NCBI RefSeq assembly: GCF_030388665.1
Contig: NZ_CP128846.1
Coordinates: forward strand, 6,646,501 to 6,710,500
From: Streptomyces flavofungini
GTDB taxonomy: Bacteria; Actinomycetota; Actinomycetes; Streptomycetales; Streptomycetaceae
Direction: 5' to 3'
DNA: 64,000 bases
Shown in pieces: positions 7,952 to 16,531 of the stretch. The notes under the pieces are model-generated. The model was not told the origin of the DNA. It was given only the letters and a program-made list of their open reading frames with translations, and ran no database searches. Numbering within the stretch: the stretch's first letter is position 1; each line of letters opens with the position of its first letter. The translations under genes and the position numbers were made by a program.

Positions 7952-8590
7952 TCAGGCCTCCGGGTCCGGCACCGTGAGGTCGATCAGTCGGCACACCATC
8001 TCGATGTCGATCTTGACCTGGGCGATCGAGGCGCGGCCGGAGAGCCAGGTGATCAGGGCGGAGTGCCAGGTGTGCTCGATGACCCGCACCGCGGAGAGCT
8101 GCGCCGCCGTCGGCTGTCCTTCCAGGCCCATGGCGTCCAGGACGATCGCCGTGGTGAGCCGCGAGACCGTGTCGACCTCCGGGCTCACCGACCGGTCGGC
8201 GAAGGTGAGGGCGCGCACCATGGCGTCCGCGAGGTGCGGCTCGCGCTGGAGGGCGCGGAATGCCCGCATCAGGGTCTCCGCGACCCGCTCCGCCGGGCTC
8301 TCCCCGGCCGGGGGGTGTTTGCGCAGGGTGGTGTGCATGTGCTGGAGCTGGTCCTGCATCGTCGCGACGAGCAGGTGCACCTTCGACGGGAAGTAGCGGT
8401 AGAGCGTGCCGAGTGCGACGCTCGACGACTCCGCCACCTCCCGCATCTGGACCGCGTCGAAGCCGCCCCGGCTCGCCAGCTGGGCGCTCGCGTGCAGGAT
8501 GCGGCGGCGGCGCGCCTCCTGGCGCTCGGTGAGGGGCGGCGACGCCGGATGTGCCGCGCTCGCTCCAGCCGTCTTCGCGTCAGCCGTCAT
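7952..8590 (-). CDS. kstR: TetR-family repressor, KstR-like
   Basis: The 212-residue protein carries a TetR helix-turn-helix at about 22-80. The stretch from GGFDAVQMREVAE to LGTLYRYFPSKVHLLV closely resembles mycobacterial KstR, the repressor of cholesterol-side-chain and ring degradation genes that senses a CoA thioester. The C-terminal half keeps KstR-like features (LADAMVRALTFADRSVSPEVD and HTWHSALITWLSGRAS). A perfect KstR-type box lies 214 bases upstream in the divergent promoter region, and two more occur before beta-oxidation genes at 22.7 and 27.7 kb. The identification rests on remembered family features, and the ligand in this organism is unknown. Confidence 0.8.
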   Translation of the reverse strand: MTADAKTAGASAAHPASPPLTERQEARRRRILHASAQLASRGGFDAVQMREVAESSSVALGTLYRYFPSKVHLLVATMQDQLQHMHTTLRKHPPAGESPAERVAETLMRAFRALQREPHLADAMVRALTFADRSVSPEVDTVSRLTTAIVLDAMGLEGQPTAAQLSAVRVIEHTWHSALITWLSGRASIAQVKIDIEMVCRLIDLTVPDPEA

Positions 8591-8803
8591 AGTCCCGTCG
8601 CCCCGTCAGTCCCGTCAGCGGTGTCCATCGCTTCCGCCCAGTCCCCGTACCGTTCCCGTCCCGTTCCCGTGCATCGGGACCGCACAGCATGGCAGGGCGG
8701 CCGCCGTGGCGCGAATCACCTGATCCGGACCTTCCGGTCCGGCTACCTGCCGGTAGATTCGAGCGGGTCCGGCGATCAAGGGCGATCATGACAGGAACGA
8801 GTC

Positions 8804-8817
8804 TGAAACTTGTTCTA
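8804..8817. promoter_or_regulatory. KstR-type operator box 1
   Basis: TGAAACTTGTTCTA fits the KstR consensus TnnAACnnGTTnnA at every fixed position. It ends 53 bases before the GTG of the glycosyltransferase gene and lies 214 bases from the KstR-like gene. TACATT at 8816-8821 overlaps its right end and could be a -10 element, so binding there would block transcription of the rightward operon. Confidence 0.72.
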
Positions 8818-8870
8818 CATTACCGTCCCGGCGTAATCTCGCGGACAACTGAAGGCAGAAGGGGGCCAGA

Positions 8871-10337
8871 GTGACCGCTGAGGCCATGGAGGCGGGTCCC
8901 CTGCCGGGGCCGGTGCCGGGTGCGACACCGGGCACGACGCCGGACGTGCCCCCGGGCGCGGCCGCCGACGGCGGCCGCCCGCTGCGCATCGCGCTCCTCA
9001 CGTACAAGGGGAACCCGTTCTGCGGCGGTCAGGGCGTCTACGTCCGCCACCTCTCCCGCGAGCTGGTCCGCCTCGGTCACCGCGTCGAGGTCATCGGCGC
9101 GCAGCCCTACCCCGTGCTCGACGAGGGCGAGGACCTGCGCGGCCTCGGCCTGACCGAGCTGCCGAGCCTGGACCTGTACCGCTCGCCGGACCCCTTCCGC
9201 ACGCCGAAGCGGGACGAGTACCGCGACTGGATCGACGCCCTCGAAGTCGCGACGATGTGGACCGGCGGCTTCCCCGAGCCGGTCACCTTCAGCCTGCGCG
9301 CCCGCCGCCACCTGCGCGCCCGGCGCGGCGAGTTCGACGTCGTGCACGACAACCAGACCCTCGGCTACGGCCTCCTCGGCGACCTCGGCGCCCCCCTGGT
9401 GACGACCGTCCACCACCCCATCACCGTCGACCGCCGCCTGGAGCTCGACGCCGCGCCCGACTGGAAGCGTCGCGCCTCGGTCCGCCGCTGGTACGCGTTC
9501 ACACGGATGCAGAAGCGCGTCGCACGGCGGCTTCCGTCGATCCTCACGGTGTCCGGCACCTCGCGCCAGGAGATCGTCGACCACCTCGGCGTCCGGCGCG
9601 ACCGGATCCACGTCGTCCACATCGGCGCCGACACGAACCTCTTCTCGCCCGACCCGGCCGTGCCCGAGGTGCCGGGCCGGATCGTGACGACGTCCAGCGC
9701 CGACGTACCGCTGAAGGGCCTGATCCACCTCGTCGAGGCCCTCGCCAAGGTCCGCACCGAGAACCCCGCCGCGCACCTCGTCGTCGTCGGCAAGCGCGCC
9801 GAGGACGGCCCGGTGGCGCAGGCCATCGAGAAGTACGGCCTCGAAGGCTCCGTGGAGTTCGTCAAGGGCATCACCGACGAGGAGCTCGTCGACCTGGTCC
9901 GCTCGGCCCAGATCGCCTGCGTCCCTTCGCTGTACGAGGGCTTCTCGCTGCCCGCCGCCGAGGCCATGGCGACGGGGACGCCGCTGCTCGCCACGACGGG
10001 CGGGGCGATCCCCGAGGTCGCGGGCCGCGACGGCGACACCTGCCTCGCGGTGCCCCCGGGCGACGCGGGCGCGCTCGCCGCGGGCCTCACCCGGCTCCTC
10101 GGCGACCCGGAGCTGCGGGCGCGGCTCGGCGCCGCGGGCCGGGCCCGGGTCCTCGCCAGGTTCACCTGGGCCCGCGCGGCCCAGGGCACCGCGGAGCTGT
10201 ACCGCGCGGCGATCGACCGCTCCGCGGGCCGGGGCGCCGCCCGCGCGGCGGCCCGCGGCCACGCGCTGCCGACGGCCGGGGCCGCGGCCCGCGGCGAAGT
10301 TGCAGGACCTCAACCCGAAAGCAGGGCCACGTGCTGA
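8871..10337 (+). CDS. Family 4 glycosyltransferase
   Basis: The 488-residue GT-B fold enzyme has an N-terminal acceptor domain that includes the glycine-rich GGQGVYVRHLSREL segment (about 48-65). The C-terminal nucleotide-sugar domain includes the GT4 Glu-x7-Glu motif EGFSLPAAE near residue 362. It should transfer a sugar from a nucleotide donor to a lipid, carotenoid or cell-surface acceptor that cannot be deduced here. The GTG start follows a GAAGGCAGAAGGGGG site. The first 30 residues are Pro/Gly-rich. It is the first gene of a tight three-gene operon behind KstR-type box 1, and it overlaps the next start by 7 bases. Its last 35 residues are Arg/Ala-rich. Confidence 0.88.
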   Translation: MTAEAMEAGPLPGPVPGATPGTTPDVPPGAAADGGRPLRIALLTYKGNPFCGGQGVYVRHLSRELVRLGHRVEVIGAQPYPVLDEGEDLRGLGLTELPSLDLYRSPDPFRTPKRDEYRDWIDALEVATMWTGGFPEPVTFSLRARRHLRARRGEFDVVHDNQTLGYGLLGDLGAPLVTTVHHPITVDRRLELDAAPDWKRRASVRRWYAFTRMQKRVARRLPSILTVSGTSRQEIVDHLGVRRDRIHVVHIGADTNLFSPDPAVPEVPGRIVTTSSADVPLKGLIHLVEALAKVRTENPAAHLVVVGKRAEDGPVAQAIEKYGLEGSVEFVKGITDEELVDLVRSAQIACVPSLYEGFSLPAAEAMATGTPLLATTGGAIPEVAGRDGDTCLAVPPGDAGALAAGLTRLLGDPELRARLGAAGRARVLARFTWARAAQGTAELYRAAIDRSAGRGAARAAARGHALPTAGAAARGEVAGPQPESRATC

Positions 10338-11101
10338 CCGTCGACTTCACCCGCTTCCCGCTCGCCGCGGGGGACCGCGTGCTCGATCTGGGCTGCGGGG
10401 CGGGCCGTCACGCCTTCGAGTGCTACCGGCGCGGCGCCCGGGTGGTCGCCCTCGACCGGAACGCCGAGGAGATCCGCGAGGTCGCCAAGTGGTTCGCGGC
10501 GATGAAGGAGGCGGGGGAGGCCCCGGCGGGCGCGAGTGCCACCGCCATGGAGGGCGACGCCCTCAACCTGCCCTTCCCCGACGAGTCGTTCGACGTCGTG
10601 ATCATCTCCGAGGTGATGGAGCACATCCCGGACGACAAGGGCGTGCTCGCCGAGATGGTCCGGGTCCTCAGGCCCGGCGGCCGGATAGCCGTGACCGTCC
10701 CGCGCTACGGCCCCGAGAAGGTCTGCTGGGCGCTCAGCGACGCCTACCACGAGGTCGAGGGCGGCCACATCCGCATCTACAAGGCGGACGAACTCCTCGC
10801 CAGGATGCGCGAGTCGGGCCTCAAGCCCTACGGCACGCACCACGCGCACGCGCTGCACTCGCCGTACTGGTGGCTGAAGTGCGCGTTCGGAGTCGGCAAG
10901 GACGGTGACGACGCGGCGCTGCCGGTGCGGGCGTACCACAAGCTCCTGGTCTGGGACATCATGAAGAAGCCGCTGGTGACGAAGGTCGCCGAGCAGGCGC
11001 TGAACCCGCTGATCGGCAAGAGCTTCGTGGCGTACGCGACCAAGCCGCACCTGCCCGCCGCCACCCCCGACCCGGCCGCCGACGCGAAGGCCGGGGCGTG
11101 A
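10331..11101 (+). CDS. Class I SAM-dependent methyltransferase
   Basis: The 256-residue protein starts at a GTG inside the end of the glycosyltransferase gene. SAM-binding motif I is VLDLGCGAGRH at about 19-29, the acidic residue of motif II lies in ALDRNAEE, and motif IV/post-I is FDVVIISEVMEHIPD near 95-109, followed by LRPGGRIAVTVPRY. The acceptor is unknown. It resembles UbiE/Methyltransf_11 enzymes that act on small molecules or lipids. Overlap with both neighbours implies coupled translation and a shared substrate or pathway with the glycosyltransferase and the downstream alpha-toroid protein. Confidence 0.88.
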   Translation: MLTVDFTRFPLAAGDRVLDLGCGAGRHAFECYRRGARVVALDRNAEEIREVAKWFAAMKEAGEAPAGASATAMEGDALNLPFPDESFDVVIISEVMEHIPDDKGVLAEMVRVLRPGGRIAVTVPRYGPEKVCWALSDAYHEVEGGHIRIYKADELLARMRESGLKPYGTHHAHALHSPYWWLKCAFGVGKDGDDAALPVRAYHKLLVWDIMKKPLVTKVAEQALNPLIGKSFVAYATKPHLPAATPDPAADAKAGA

Positions 11102-12171
11102 CGATTCCCGAGCGCACCGAACACCTGGTCCTGCCGGGTGTGCTGACGGCCGATCAGGCGACGGCCACGGTCCGCGGCATCCTCGCCGTCCAGCGCGAGG
11201 ACGGCGCCATACCCTGGTTCCGCGGCCACCACCTCGACCCGTGGGACCACACCGAGGCCGCCATGGCCCTGGACGCCGCCGGCGAGCACGCGGCCGCCGC
11301 TCGCGCCTACGAGTGGCTGGCCCGGCACCAGAACCAGGACGGCTCCTGGTACGCGGCGTACGCCGACGGCGACCCCGACGACGTCACCGACCGCGGCCGC
11401 GAGACCAACTTCTGCGCGTACGTGGCCGTGGGCGTCTGGCACCACTACCTGAGCACCGGCGACGAGGCGTTCCTCGACCGCATGTGGCCGGTCGTCGTCG
11501 CGGCCGTCGAGTTCGTCCTCGAACTCCAGCAGCCCGGCGGCCAGATCGGCTGGAAGCGGGACCCCGACGGCACCCCCGTCCCGGACGCCCTGCTCACCGG
11601 CTGCAGCTCCGTCTACCAGGCGCTGCGCTGCGCCCTGGCCCTCGCCGACCTGCGCGACGACCCGCAGCCCGACTGGGAGCTCGCGACCGGCGCCCTCGGC
11701 CACGCCATCCGCCACCACCCCGAGCGCTTCCTCGACAAGGACCGCTACTCCATGGACTGGTACTACCCGGTCCTCGGCGGCGCGGTCACCGGAGCGCAGG
11801 CCAAGTCCCGCATCGAGGACGGCTGGGACCGCTTCGTCGTCCCCGGCCTCGGCGTGCGCTGCGTCCACCCCAACCCGTGGGTGACCGGCGGCGAGAGCGC
11901 CGAACTCGCCCTAGCCCTCTGGGCGATCGGCGAATCGGACCGCGCCCTGGACGTCCTCAGGTCCATCCAGCACCTGCGCGACCCCGAGTCGGGCCTGTAC
12001 TGGACGGGCTACGTCTTCGAGGACGCCGCGATCTGGCCCGTCGAGCTCACCACCTGGACGGCGGGCTCGCTGCTCCTCGCGGTGGCGGCACTCGGCGGCG
12101 ACGAGGCGACGTGCGGGGTGTTCTCGGGGACGGGGCTGCCGCTCGGCCTCGACCCGGACTGCTGCGGCTGA
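11098..12171 (+). CDS. Alpha-toroid protein (annotated elsewhere as prenyltransferase-like), function unknown
   Basis: The 357-residue protein overlaps the methyltransferase stop (GTGA). Repeating helical pairs with Gly-x-x-x-W/D motifs, such as GAIPWFRGHHLDPWDHTEAA, WLARHQNQDGSWYAAY and DPESGLYWTGY, indicate an alpha/alpha toroid like terpene cyclase, prenyltransferase beta or glycosidase barrels. The squalene-cyclase DxDD motif was not found. Conserved acidic and Trp residues line several repeats, so a carbohydrate-active or isoprenoid-related enzyme is equally possible. It is third in the KstR-box operon, and its close coupling suggests that it acts on the same product as the two enzymes before it. 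Confidence 0.75.
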   Translation: MTIPERTEHLVLPGVLTADQATATVRGILAVQREDGAIPWFRGHHLDPWDHTEAAMALDAAGEHAAAARAYEWLARHQNQDGSWYAAYADGDPDDVTDRGRETNFCAYVAVGVWHHYLSTGDEAFLDRMWPVVVAAVEFVLELQQPGGQIGWKRDPDGTPVPDALLTGCSSVYQALRCALALADLRDDPQPDWELATGALGHAIRHHPERFLDKDRYSMDWYYPVLGGAVTGAQAKSRIEDGWDRFVVPGLGVRCVHPNPWVTGGESAELALALWAIGESDRALDVLRSIQHLRDPESGLYWTGYVFEDAAIWPVELTTWTAGSLLLAVAALGGDEATCGVFSGTGLPLGLDPDCCG

Positions 12172-12213
12172 GGTCGCGGGCCCCGTGGGCGGCCCGACAG
12201 GTCGGCGCGGCGC

Positions 12214-12576
12214 TCAGCGCCGCCGCAGCCGCCCCGCGAGGAAGTGCCCCGCGACGAGGTAGACGACGGCCGCGAGGCCGTACCCCGCGACCACACGGGC
12301 CCAGCGCTCGTCGAACGTGAACAGGTCGTGCGACCAGCCCGCCAGCCACCTGGCCGCGTCCTGCACGACCTGCACGAGGTCATTGGCGCGGTTGGCGTCC
12401 GACAGGTCGATCAGGACCCACCGGGCGAGAAGGAAGGCCATCACATCCGCGATGACGACGACCTCCACGGCGTCCGTAGCGCGTCGTTCGTGTACGGGGG
12501 CATGGGGGGGCGGGTACCGGGGGAGGGGTGGCCGCAACCTGTGGGGCCCGCTCCGGTCGGTCGGGGCGGCCGTCAT
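12214..12576 (-). CDS. Small membrane protein, unknown function
   Basis: Up to 120 residues, with a hydrophobic first segment (VVVIADVMAFLLARW), an amphipathic middle (LSDANRANDLVQVVQDAARWL) and a C-terminal transmembrane helix (GYGLAAVVYLVAGHFL) ending in LAGRLRRR. The N-terminal 35 residues are Pro/Arg-rich and may be untranslated. A GTG at Val of VEVVVIADV would give a shorter protein, and no candidate start has a strong ribosome site. It converges on the alpha-toroid gene. No function can be assigned. Confidence 0.6.
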   Translation of the reverse strand: MTAAPTDRSGPHRLRPPLPRYPPPHAPVHERRATDAVEVVVIADVMAFLLARWVLIDLSDANRANDLVQVVQDAARWLAGWSHDLFTFDERWARVVAGYGLAAVVYLVAGHFLAGRLRRR

Positions 12577-12726
12577 GGGGGCCGTGGGGTGCCTGGCGCG
12601 TCGGCTGCGGGGCGCCCGCCGCGTCGGCCGGAGCGCCAGGCACCCCGCTGGCCGCGCCCCGATGGCGGGCCCGGCCGCACCGGGTGAGGCTGGCGGCGGC
12701 CGCCCCCACCCCGCCCGGAGGTCACC

Positions 12727-13254
12727 GTGCCCCGCTCCCTGCTCCGCCCCCTCGTCCCGCTGCTCCTCTGCGCCCTCCTGGCGGGGACGGCTGCGTGCGG
12801 CGGCGACAAGGACTCGGCCGCGAGTCCCACGAGCACGGTCGAACGCCAGAAGCTCGCGAAGACGCGGTTCGTCGCCAACGCGGGGCTCGCCGCCGGGGCG
12901 ACGTACCAGTGGATCGTGAAGCCCTACCGCGCGGGCACCTTCGCCTCCGGCGCCGACGGCCGCCGCTTCGCCCTCATCAAGGCGGGCCTCGCCGGGGCGT
13001 TCACCTACAACCGCCTCAAGGCCGCGCTGCGCAACGCCAAGGGCGACCCGACCCTGGCCAAGGCCGTCGCCCCGCTCACCGCCGGCATCGACGCCCTCAA
13101 GGACCTGCCGTCCAAGCTCCGCAAGGGCGACTCCACGGAGTCCGTGGTCAAGTCCTTCGACGGCGCCATCAACAAGGTGAAGGACGCGGGGAAGGGCGCG
13201 GGGGCCGAGGTGACGGACAAGGTGCCGTCGGCGGGGGAGCTGGCGAAGGGCTGA
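12727..13254 (+). CDS. Probable lipoprotein, unknown function
   Basis: The 175-residue protein has a lipoprotein-type signal: MPRSLLRPLVPLLLCALLAGT followed by AACGG, with the putative lipidated Cys near 23. The residue at -3 is Thr, slightly off the classical lipobox. The mature part is helical and Ala/Lys-rich with no recognised domain (GTFASGADGRRFALIKAGLAGAFTYNRLKAAL and a Lys/Asp-rich end). The GTG start has a GGAGG site 7 bases upstream. It probably sits on the outer face of the membrane. Neighbours give no clue. Confidence 0.72.
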   Translation: MPRSLLRPLVPLLLCALLAGTAACGGDKDSAASPTSTVERQKLAKTRFVANAGLAAGATYQWIVKPYRAGTFASGADGRRFALIKAGLAGAFTYNRLKAALRNAKGDPTLAKAVAPLTAGIDALKDLPSKLRKGDSTESVVKSFDGAINKVKDAGKGAGAEVTDKVPSAGELAKG

Positions 13255-13416
13255 GAGCTGAGGGCTGAGGGCCGGGGGCCATGCGTCGGTCCTGGGCGTG
13301 CCTACCGAGAGGCCCTGTCTTCATGCGCGTACACGGGGCGGATCACCCTGGCGGGAAACCTGCTCGACCCGCACGTTCCATGATCAGTTGAGATACGGCT
13401 TCTCCGCCTTGCTGAA

Positions 13417-13440
13417 GCCGTCAACCCTCGGGTTGACGGC
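13417..13440. terminator. Perfect 10-bp stem-loop before the membrane protein gene
   Basis: GCCGTCAACC and GGTTGACGGC form a perfect 10-bp stem with a CTCG tetraloop, 160 bases after the lipoprotein stop and 68 before the next start. It is either a terminator of the upstream unit or an operator of the downstream one. No T-tract follows. Confidence 0.5.
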
Positions 13441-13507
13441 GTGCTCAACCCGAAGGTCGACTCACGGGCCGACGCCCCGATACGTCCCGCCCGGCAGGAT
13501 CGCAGAC

Positions 13508-14020
13508 ATGACGACCATCGACTACCTGATCTCAGCCGCGCTGATCTGCCTGGTCATCCCGCAGATCCGCGGAACCCGCCAGACGCTGCGCAATGCGCTG
13601 CTGCCGGTAGTGGCCGTGGCCGCTGCTGCCGCGTACTACCTGAAGTCCTTCCCCACCCAGGGGAACGACCTCCGGCTCGATCTCGTCGGCGTGCTCGTCG
13701 GCGGCGTCCTGGGCGTGGCCTGCGGTGCCACCACACGCCTGAGTCGTGACTCGGACGGCGTCGCACTGGCCAAGGCGGGGGCGGCCGCCGCGGTGCTCTG
13801 GATCGCGGGCATGGCATTCCGTGCCGGCTTCGAGATCTGGGCCACCCACACCGGCTCGACGACGGTCGCGCGGTTCAGCCGGGACAACCTGATCACGGGG
13901 TCGGCGGCGTGGACGGCTGCGCTGCTCCTGATGGCCCTCGCCCAGGTCCTGTGCAGGCTCGCCGTGGTCCGTCTCAAGGCCCGTCGAACCACTGCTCGTA
14001 CCGCGTCTGCGCATATCTGA
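13508..14020 (+). CDS. Four-helix membrane protein next to a two-component system
   Basis: The 170-residue integral membrane protein has four or five hydrophobic helices (for example LISAALICLVIPQIRG, LPVVAVAAAAAYYL, LVGVLVGGVLGVACGA and AWTAALLLMALAQVL). The start of the protein resembles DUF1453/CcdC-like membrane proteins, but that is a weak impression. The ATG at 13508 is chosen because the upstream extension is a non-coding-looking Arg/Ser/Thr-rich stretch. It precedes a sensor kinase gene by 116 bases in the same direction and may act as an accessory membrane component of that system. Confidence 0.72.
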   Translation: MTTIDYLISAALICLVIPQIRGTRQTLRNALLPVVAVAAAAAYYLKSFPTQGNDLRLDLVGVLVGGVLGVACGATTRLSRDSDGVALAKAGAAAAVLWIAGMAFRAGFEIWATHTGSTTVARFSRDNLITGSAAWTAALLLMALAQVLCRLAVVRLKARRTTARTASAHI

Positions 14021-14136
14021 ACCCGATGCCGTTCCGTCTTCCTTCGAGCGCCGAGTCCCCCCGTCGGCCCGCGCCCGCCGGGCGGGGGCCGACGTCAAGA
14101 GCGCGGTTGACCGGCCACGTCCCTATCCTTCAGAAC

Positions 14137-15360
14137 ATGACGGACCTCCCGGGTAGCCCGTCCACAGCGGTCAGTCCGCGCATGGCCGCCGCTCTGAGCG
14201 GTGTACGAGAACGCCGCGCGCACCGGGCCCGCCGTCTGCAGCCGGTGCTGTGGGGCATCGTGGTCACCATCGTCGTGCAGTCCCTGTACGCGGAACCGGG
14301 GCCGGGAGTACACGGGGTGCATCTCGCGGTCACCTTGACCCTCGCCGGGTGCGTCCTGCCCCTGGCCGCAGTGGCCGCGGGACGCTGGCAAGTCCTCGGC
14401 CCTCGGAGCTGCACCGCCTTCTGCCTGCTGACCAGTGGCTTCGGGCTCGCCGTGGGGGTCCTGCAGCCCGGCTCGATGTCGGTGCTGCCCCTCTCGGTGG
14501 CCGTGCTCACGGCCTTCCTGGTGCTGAGCCGACAGCACGCCGTTGTTCTCGGGGGCGTCCTCATGAGCGGACTGGTGGCCGCCGCACTCGCCGGGGTGGA
14601 CGGCGGCATCGGTACTCTGCTGAGCCAGCTGCTCTTCTGCGCGGTGCTCGCGCTGATGGCACTCAGCGTGCGTCAGGCGGGCGACAGTGAGGAGCGCGCA
14701 GAACTCCTGCTTGCGCAGTTGGCGGACGCCCGTGAGGCCGAGGCAGAGGCGGTGGCTCTGGCCGAGCGCACCCGCATCGCGCAGGAGCTGCACGACGTAC
14801 TGGCTCAAACCCTCTCCGGACTTGCCGTACAGATACAGGCCGCACGGCGGATGGCCCGGCGGGAGCAGACCGATGAGGACCTGCGGGAGCTACTGGACAG
14901 GGCCGGAAAGCTGGCGAAGGAAGGTCTCGGTGACGCCCGCCGCGCGGTCGGCGCCCTGCGCGGCCGGCAAACGCCCTCGCTGGACCGCCTTCCAGAGCTG
15001 GTGGAGCGCTACCGGGTGGATCTGGAACTCGACGTCCGCCTCTCCGTCACGGGCGCACCTCGGCCCCTGCCGGCAGACGCCGACTGGGCCCTCTACCGCG
15101 GCGCGCAGGAGTCCCTGACCAACGCCGCACGGTACGCGCGCGGCGCCCACATTTCAGTTGCTCTGCGTTACGAACCGACGGGTACGGCACTGACCGTCGA
15201 GGACCGGCGAGATGCCCCGGGGCCGATGCCGTCGCCGCTGGTGGTGGGGTCCGGTCTGGGGCTCACTGGCATGCGTGAGCGTTTCGACGAGGTGGGCGGC
15301 AAGGTCGACGCCGGACCGACCCCAAAAGGTTGGAAAGTAACGATGGAGGTCCCGGCATGA
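14137..15360 (+). CDS. NarL-type sensor histidine kinase
   Basis: The 407-residue kinase has about six N-terminal transmembrane helices between residues 25 and 185, then a HisKA_3 dimerisation domain with ERTRIAQELHDVLAQTLSGL, where the phospho-His is near 219. An HATPase_c domain follows, with an N-box in QESLTNAARYA and a G-box in GSGLGLTGMRERFDEVGG. The long membrane domain without a large external loop suggests sensing at or within the membrane. The stop overlaps the response regulator ATG (ATGA), so the two form one coupled pair. The signal is unknown. Confidence 0.9.
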   Translation: MTDLPGSPSTAVSPRMAAALSGVRERRAHRARRLQPVLWGIVVTIVVQSLYAEPGPGVHGVHLAVTLTLAGCVLPLAAVAAGRWQVLGPRSCTAFCLLTSGFGLAVGVLQPGSMSVLPLSVAVLTAFLVLSRQHAVVLGGVLMSGLVAAALAGVDGGIGTLLSQLLFCAVLALMALSVRQAGDSEERAELLLAQLADAREAEAEAVALAERTRIAQELHDVLAQTLSGLAVQIQAARRMARREQTDEDLRELLDRAGKLAKEGLGDARRAVGALRGRQTPSLDRLPELVERYRVDLELDVRLSVTGAPRPLPADADWALYRGAQESLTNAARYARGAHISVALRYEPTGTALTVEDRRDAPGPMPSPLVVGSGLGLTGMRERFDEVGGKVDAGPTPKGWKVTMEVPA

Positions 15361-16076
15361 CGGCATCCGGAAGCCCCGCCTCTGGTGAACAGATCAGGGT
15401 TCTTGTCGCCGATGATCAGCAGGTTGTCCGCAAAGGGCTCGTCCTGCTGCTCGGAATGCTGGACGGCATCGAGGTGGTCGGAGCCGCCCGCGACGGTGCC
15501 GAGGCGGTGGAGCTGGCTGTACGGCTCCGCCCGGACGTCGTCCTGATGGACCTCACCATGCCGGTACTCGACGGCATGGCGGCCACCGCGCTGTTGCGGG
15601 AGAAGCTGCCGGACAGCGCCGTGCTGGTGCTGACCACGTACGCCGATGACGACTCCATCTTTCCCGCGCTGAGGGCCGGGGCGCGTGGCTACCTGACGAA
15701 GGACGCGGACGACGACGAGGTCGAAGCGGCCATCCTGCGTGTCCACGCCGGCCAGACCTGGCTCGACCCCGTCGTGCAGGCCCGTCTGGTCTCTGCCGTC
15801 CGATCGGGGGAAGCCTCCCCGCCGGCTGAGCCCTGGGTGCAGGGCGCGGAACAAGAGGAGCGCGCCACACCTCCCGACGGACTGACCCCACGGGAGGCCG
15901 AGGTGCTCACCCTCATCGCTCGGGGCCTGTCCAACACGGAGATCTGCGCCCAGCTCGTGGTGAGCCAAGCGACGGTGAAGACACACATCAATCGCATCTT
16001 CGCGAAGATCGGAGCCAAAGACCGCGCCCAGGCCGTGGGCTACGCCTACCGGCACAATCTCGCCGACAGCGACTGA
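15357..16076 (+). CDS. NarL/LuxR-family response regulator
   Basis: The 239-residue regulator has a receiver domain at about 13-130, with an acidic pocket in VLVADDQQ, phospho-acceptor Asp near 65 in VVLMDLTMP and Lys in GYLTKDAD. A linker follows, then a LuxR helix-turn-helix at about 170-235 with LTPREAEVLTLIARGLSNTEI and VSQATVKTHINRI. It is the cognate partner of the overlapping kinase. The pair probably regulates the adjacent membrane protein gene, though no operator was identified. Confidence 0.92.
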   Translation: MTASGSPASGEQIRVLVADDQQVVRKGLVLLLGMLDGIEVVGAARDGAEAVELAVRLRPDVVLMDLTMPVLDGMAATALLREKLPDSAVLVLTTYADDDSIFPALRAGARGYLTKDADDDEVEAAILRVHAGQTWLDPVVQARLVSAVRSGEASPPAEPWVQGAEQEERATPPDGLTPREAEVLTLIARGLSNTEICAQLVVSQATVKTHINRIFAKIGAKDRAQAVGYAYRHNLADSD

Positions 16077-16079
16077 TGG

Positions 16080-16527
16080 ACGGCGGGCGGCGGGGGCACG
16101 CTCTACTACGACCTCGACATGCGCGCGTTCTCGCGTTCGGGAAGAACGACAATCGGGCACCCGGTACGGAGCGCGGGCGAGGGTCGGCGCGCCGGGCGGG
16201 CGACGCCCGGTCCCAGATGTCGCCGCGCGGGTCAAGCCGCTGATCAACCTCCAGGGCATGGCCGCGGACGAACAGGCCGACAGCTGCGTCTCCGACGAGG
16301 GCGAGTCGATCGCGCCTTTTCCCTCGTCCACGCGCACCAGTTCCTGAAGCACCAGGTGGACCACCAGAAGAAGCACGGCGAGCAGCTCAACGCGTACCTG
16401 CGCGATCACGAGGTGCGGGTGCCGACGCCGAACCCGGACCGGACGAAGGCGGACGCCCCGACCTGAACGCCCTGGGGCGGATCATCAACCACGTGGGCGC
16501 CGACACGGCCGCCCGCACCACCCTGAT
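16080..16527 (+). pseudogene. Decayed coding remnant with frameshifts
   Basis: No intact frame crosses this 455-base gap, but three good-codon segments follow one another in different frames. One reads INLQGMAADEQADSCVSDEG (around 16225-16300). One reads FSLVHAHQFLKHQVDHQKKH and onward (from about 16317). One reads PDLNALGRIINHVGADTAAR (from about 16460) and runs into the end of the convergent oxidoreductase gene. At least two single-base shifts would be needed to join them. The original protein is not recognised. Confidence 0.45.
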
Positions 16528-16531
16528 TCGG

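Noticed and set aside
11098..12171. Calling the alpha-toroid protein a true prenyltransferase or squalene cyclase
   Set aside because: No DxDD or zinc-site motif of those families was found, so only the fold type is claimed.
13298..13507. N-terminal extension of the membrane protein gene to 13298
   Set aside because: It crosses a perfect terminator-like hairpin and encodes Arg/Thr/Pro-rich sequence, and the membrane domain starts cleanly at 13508.
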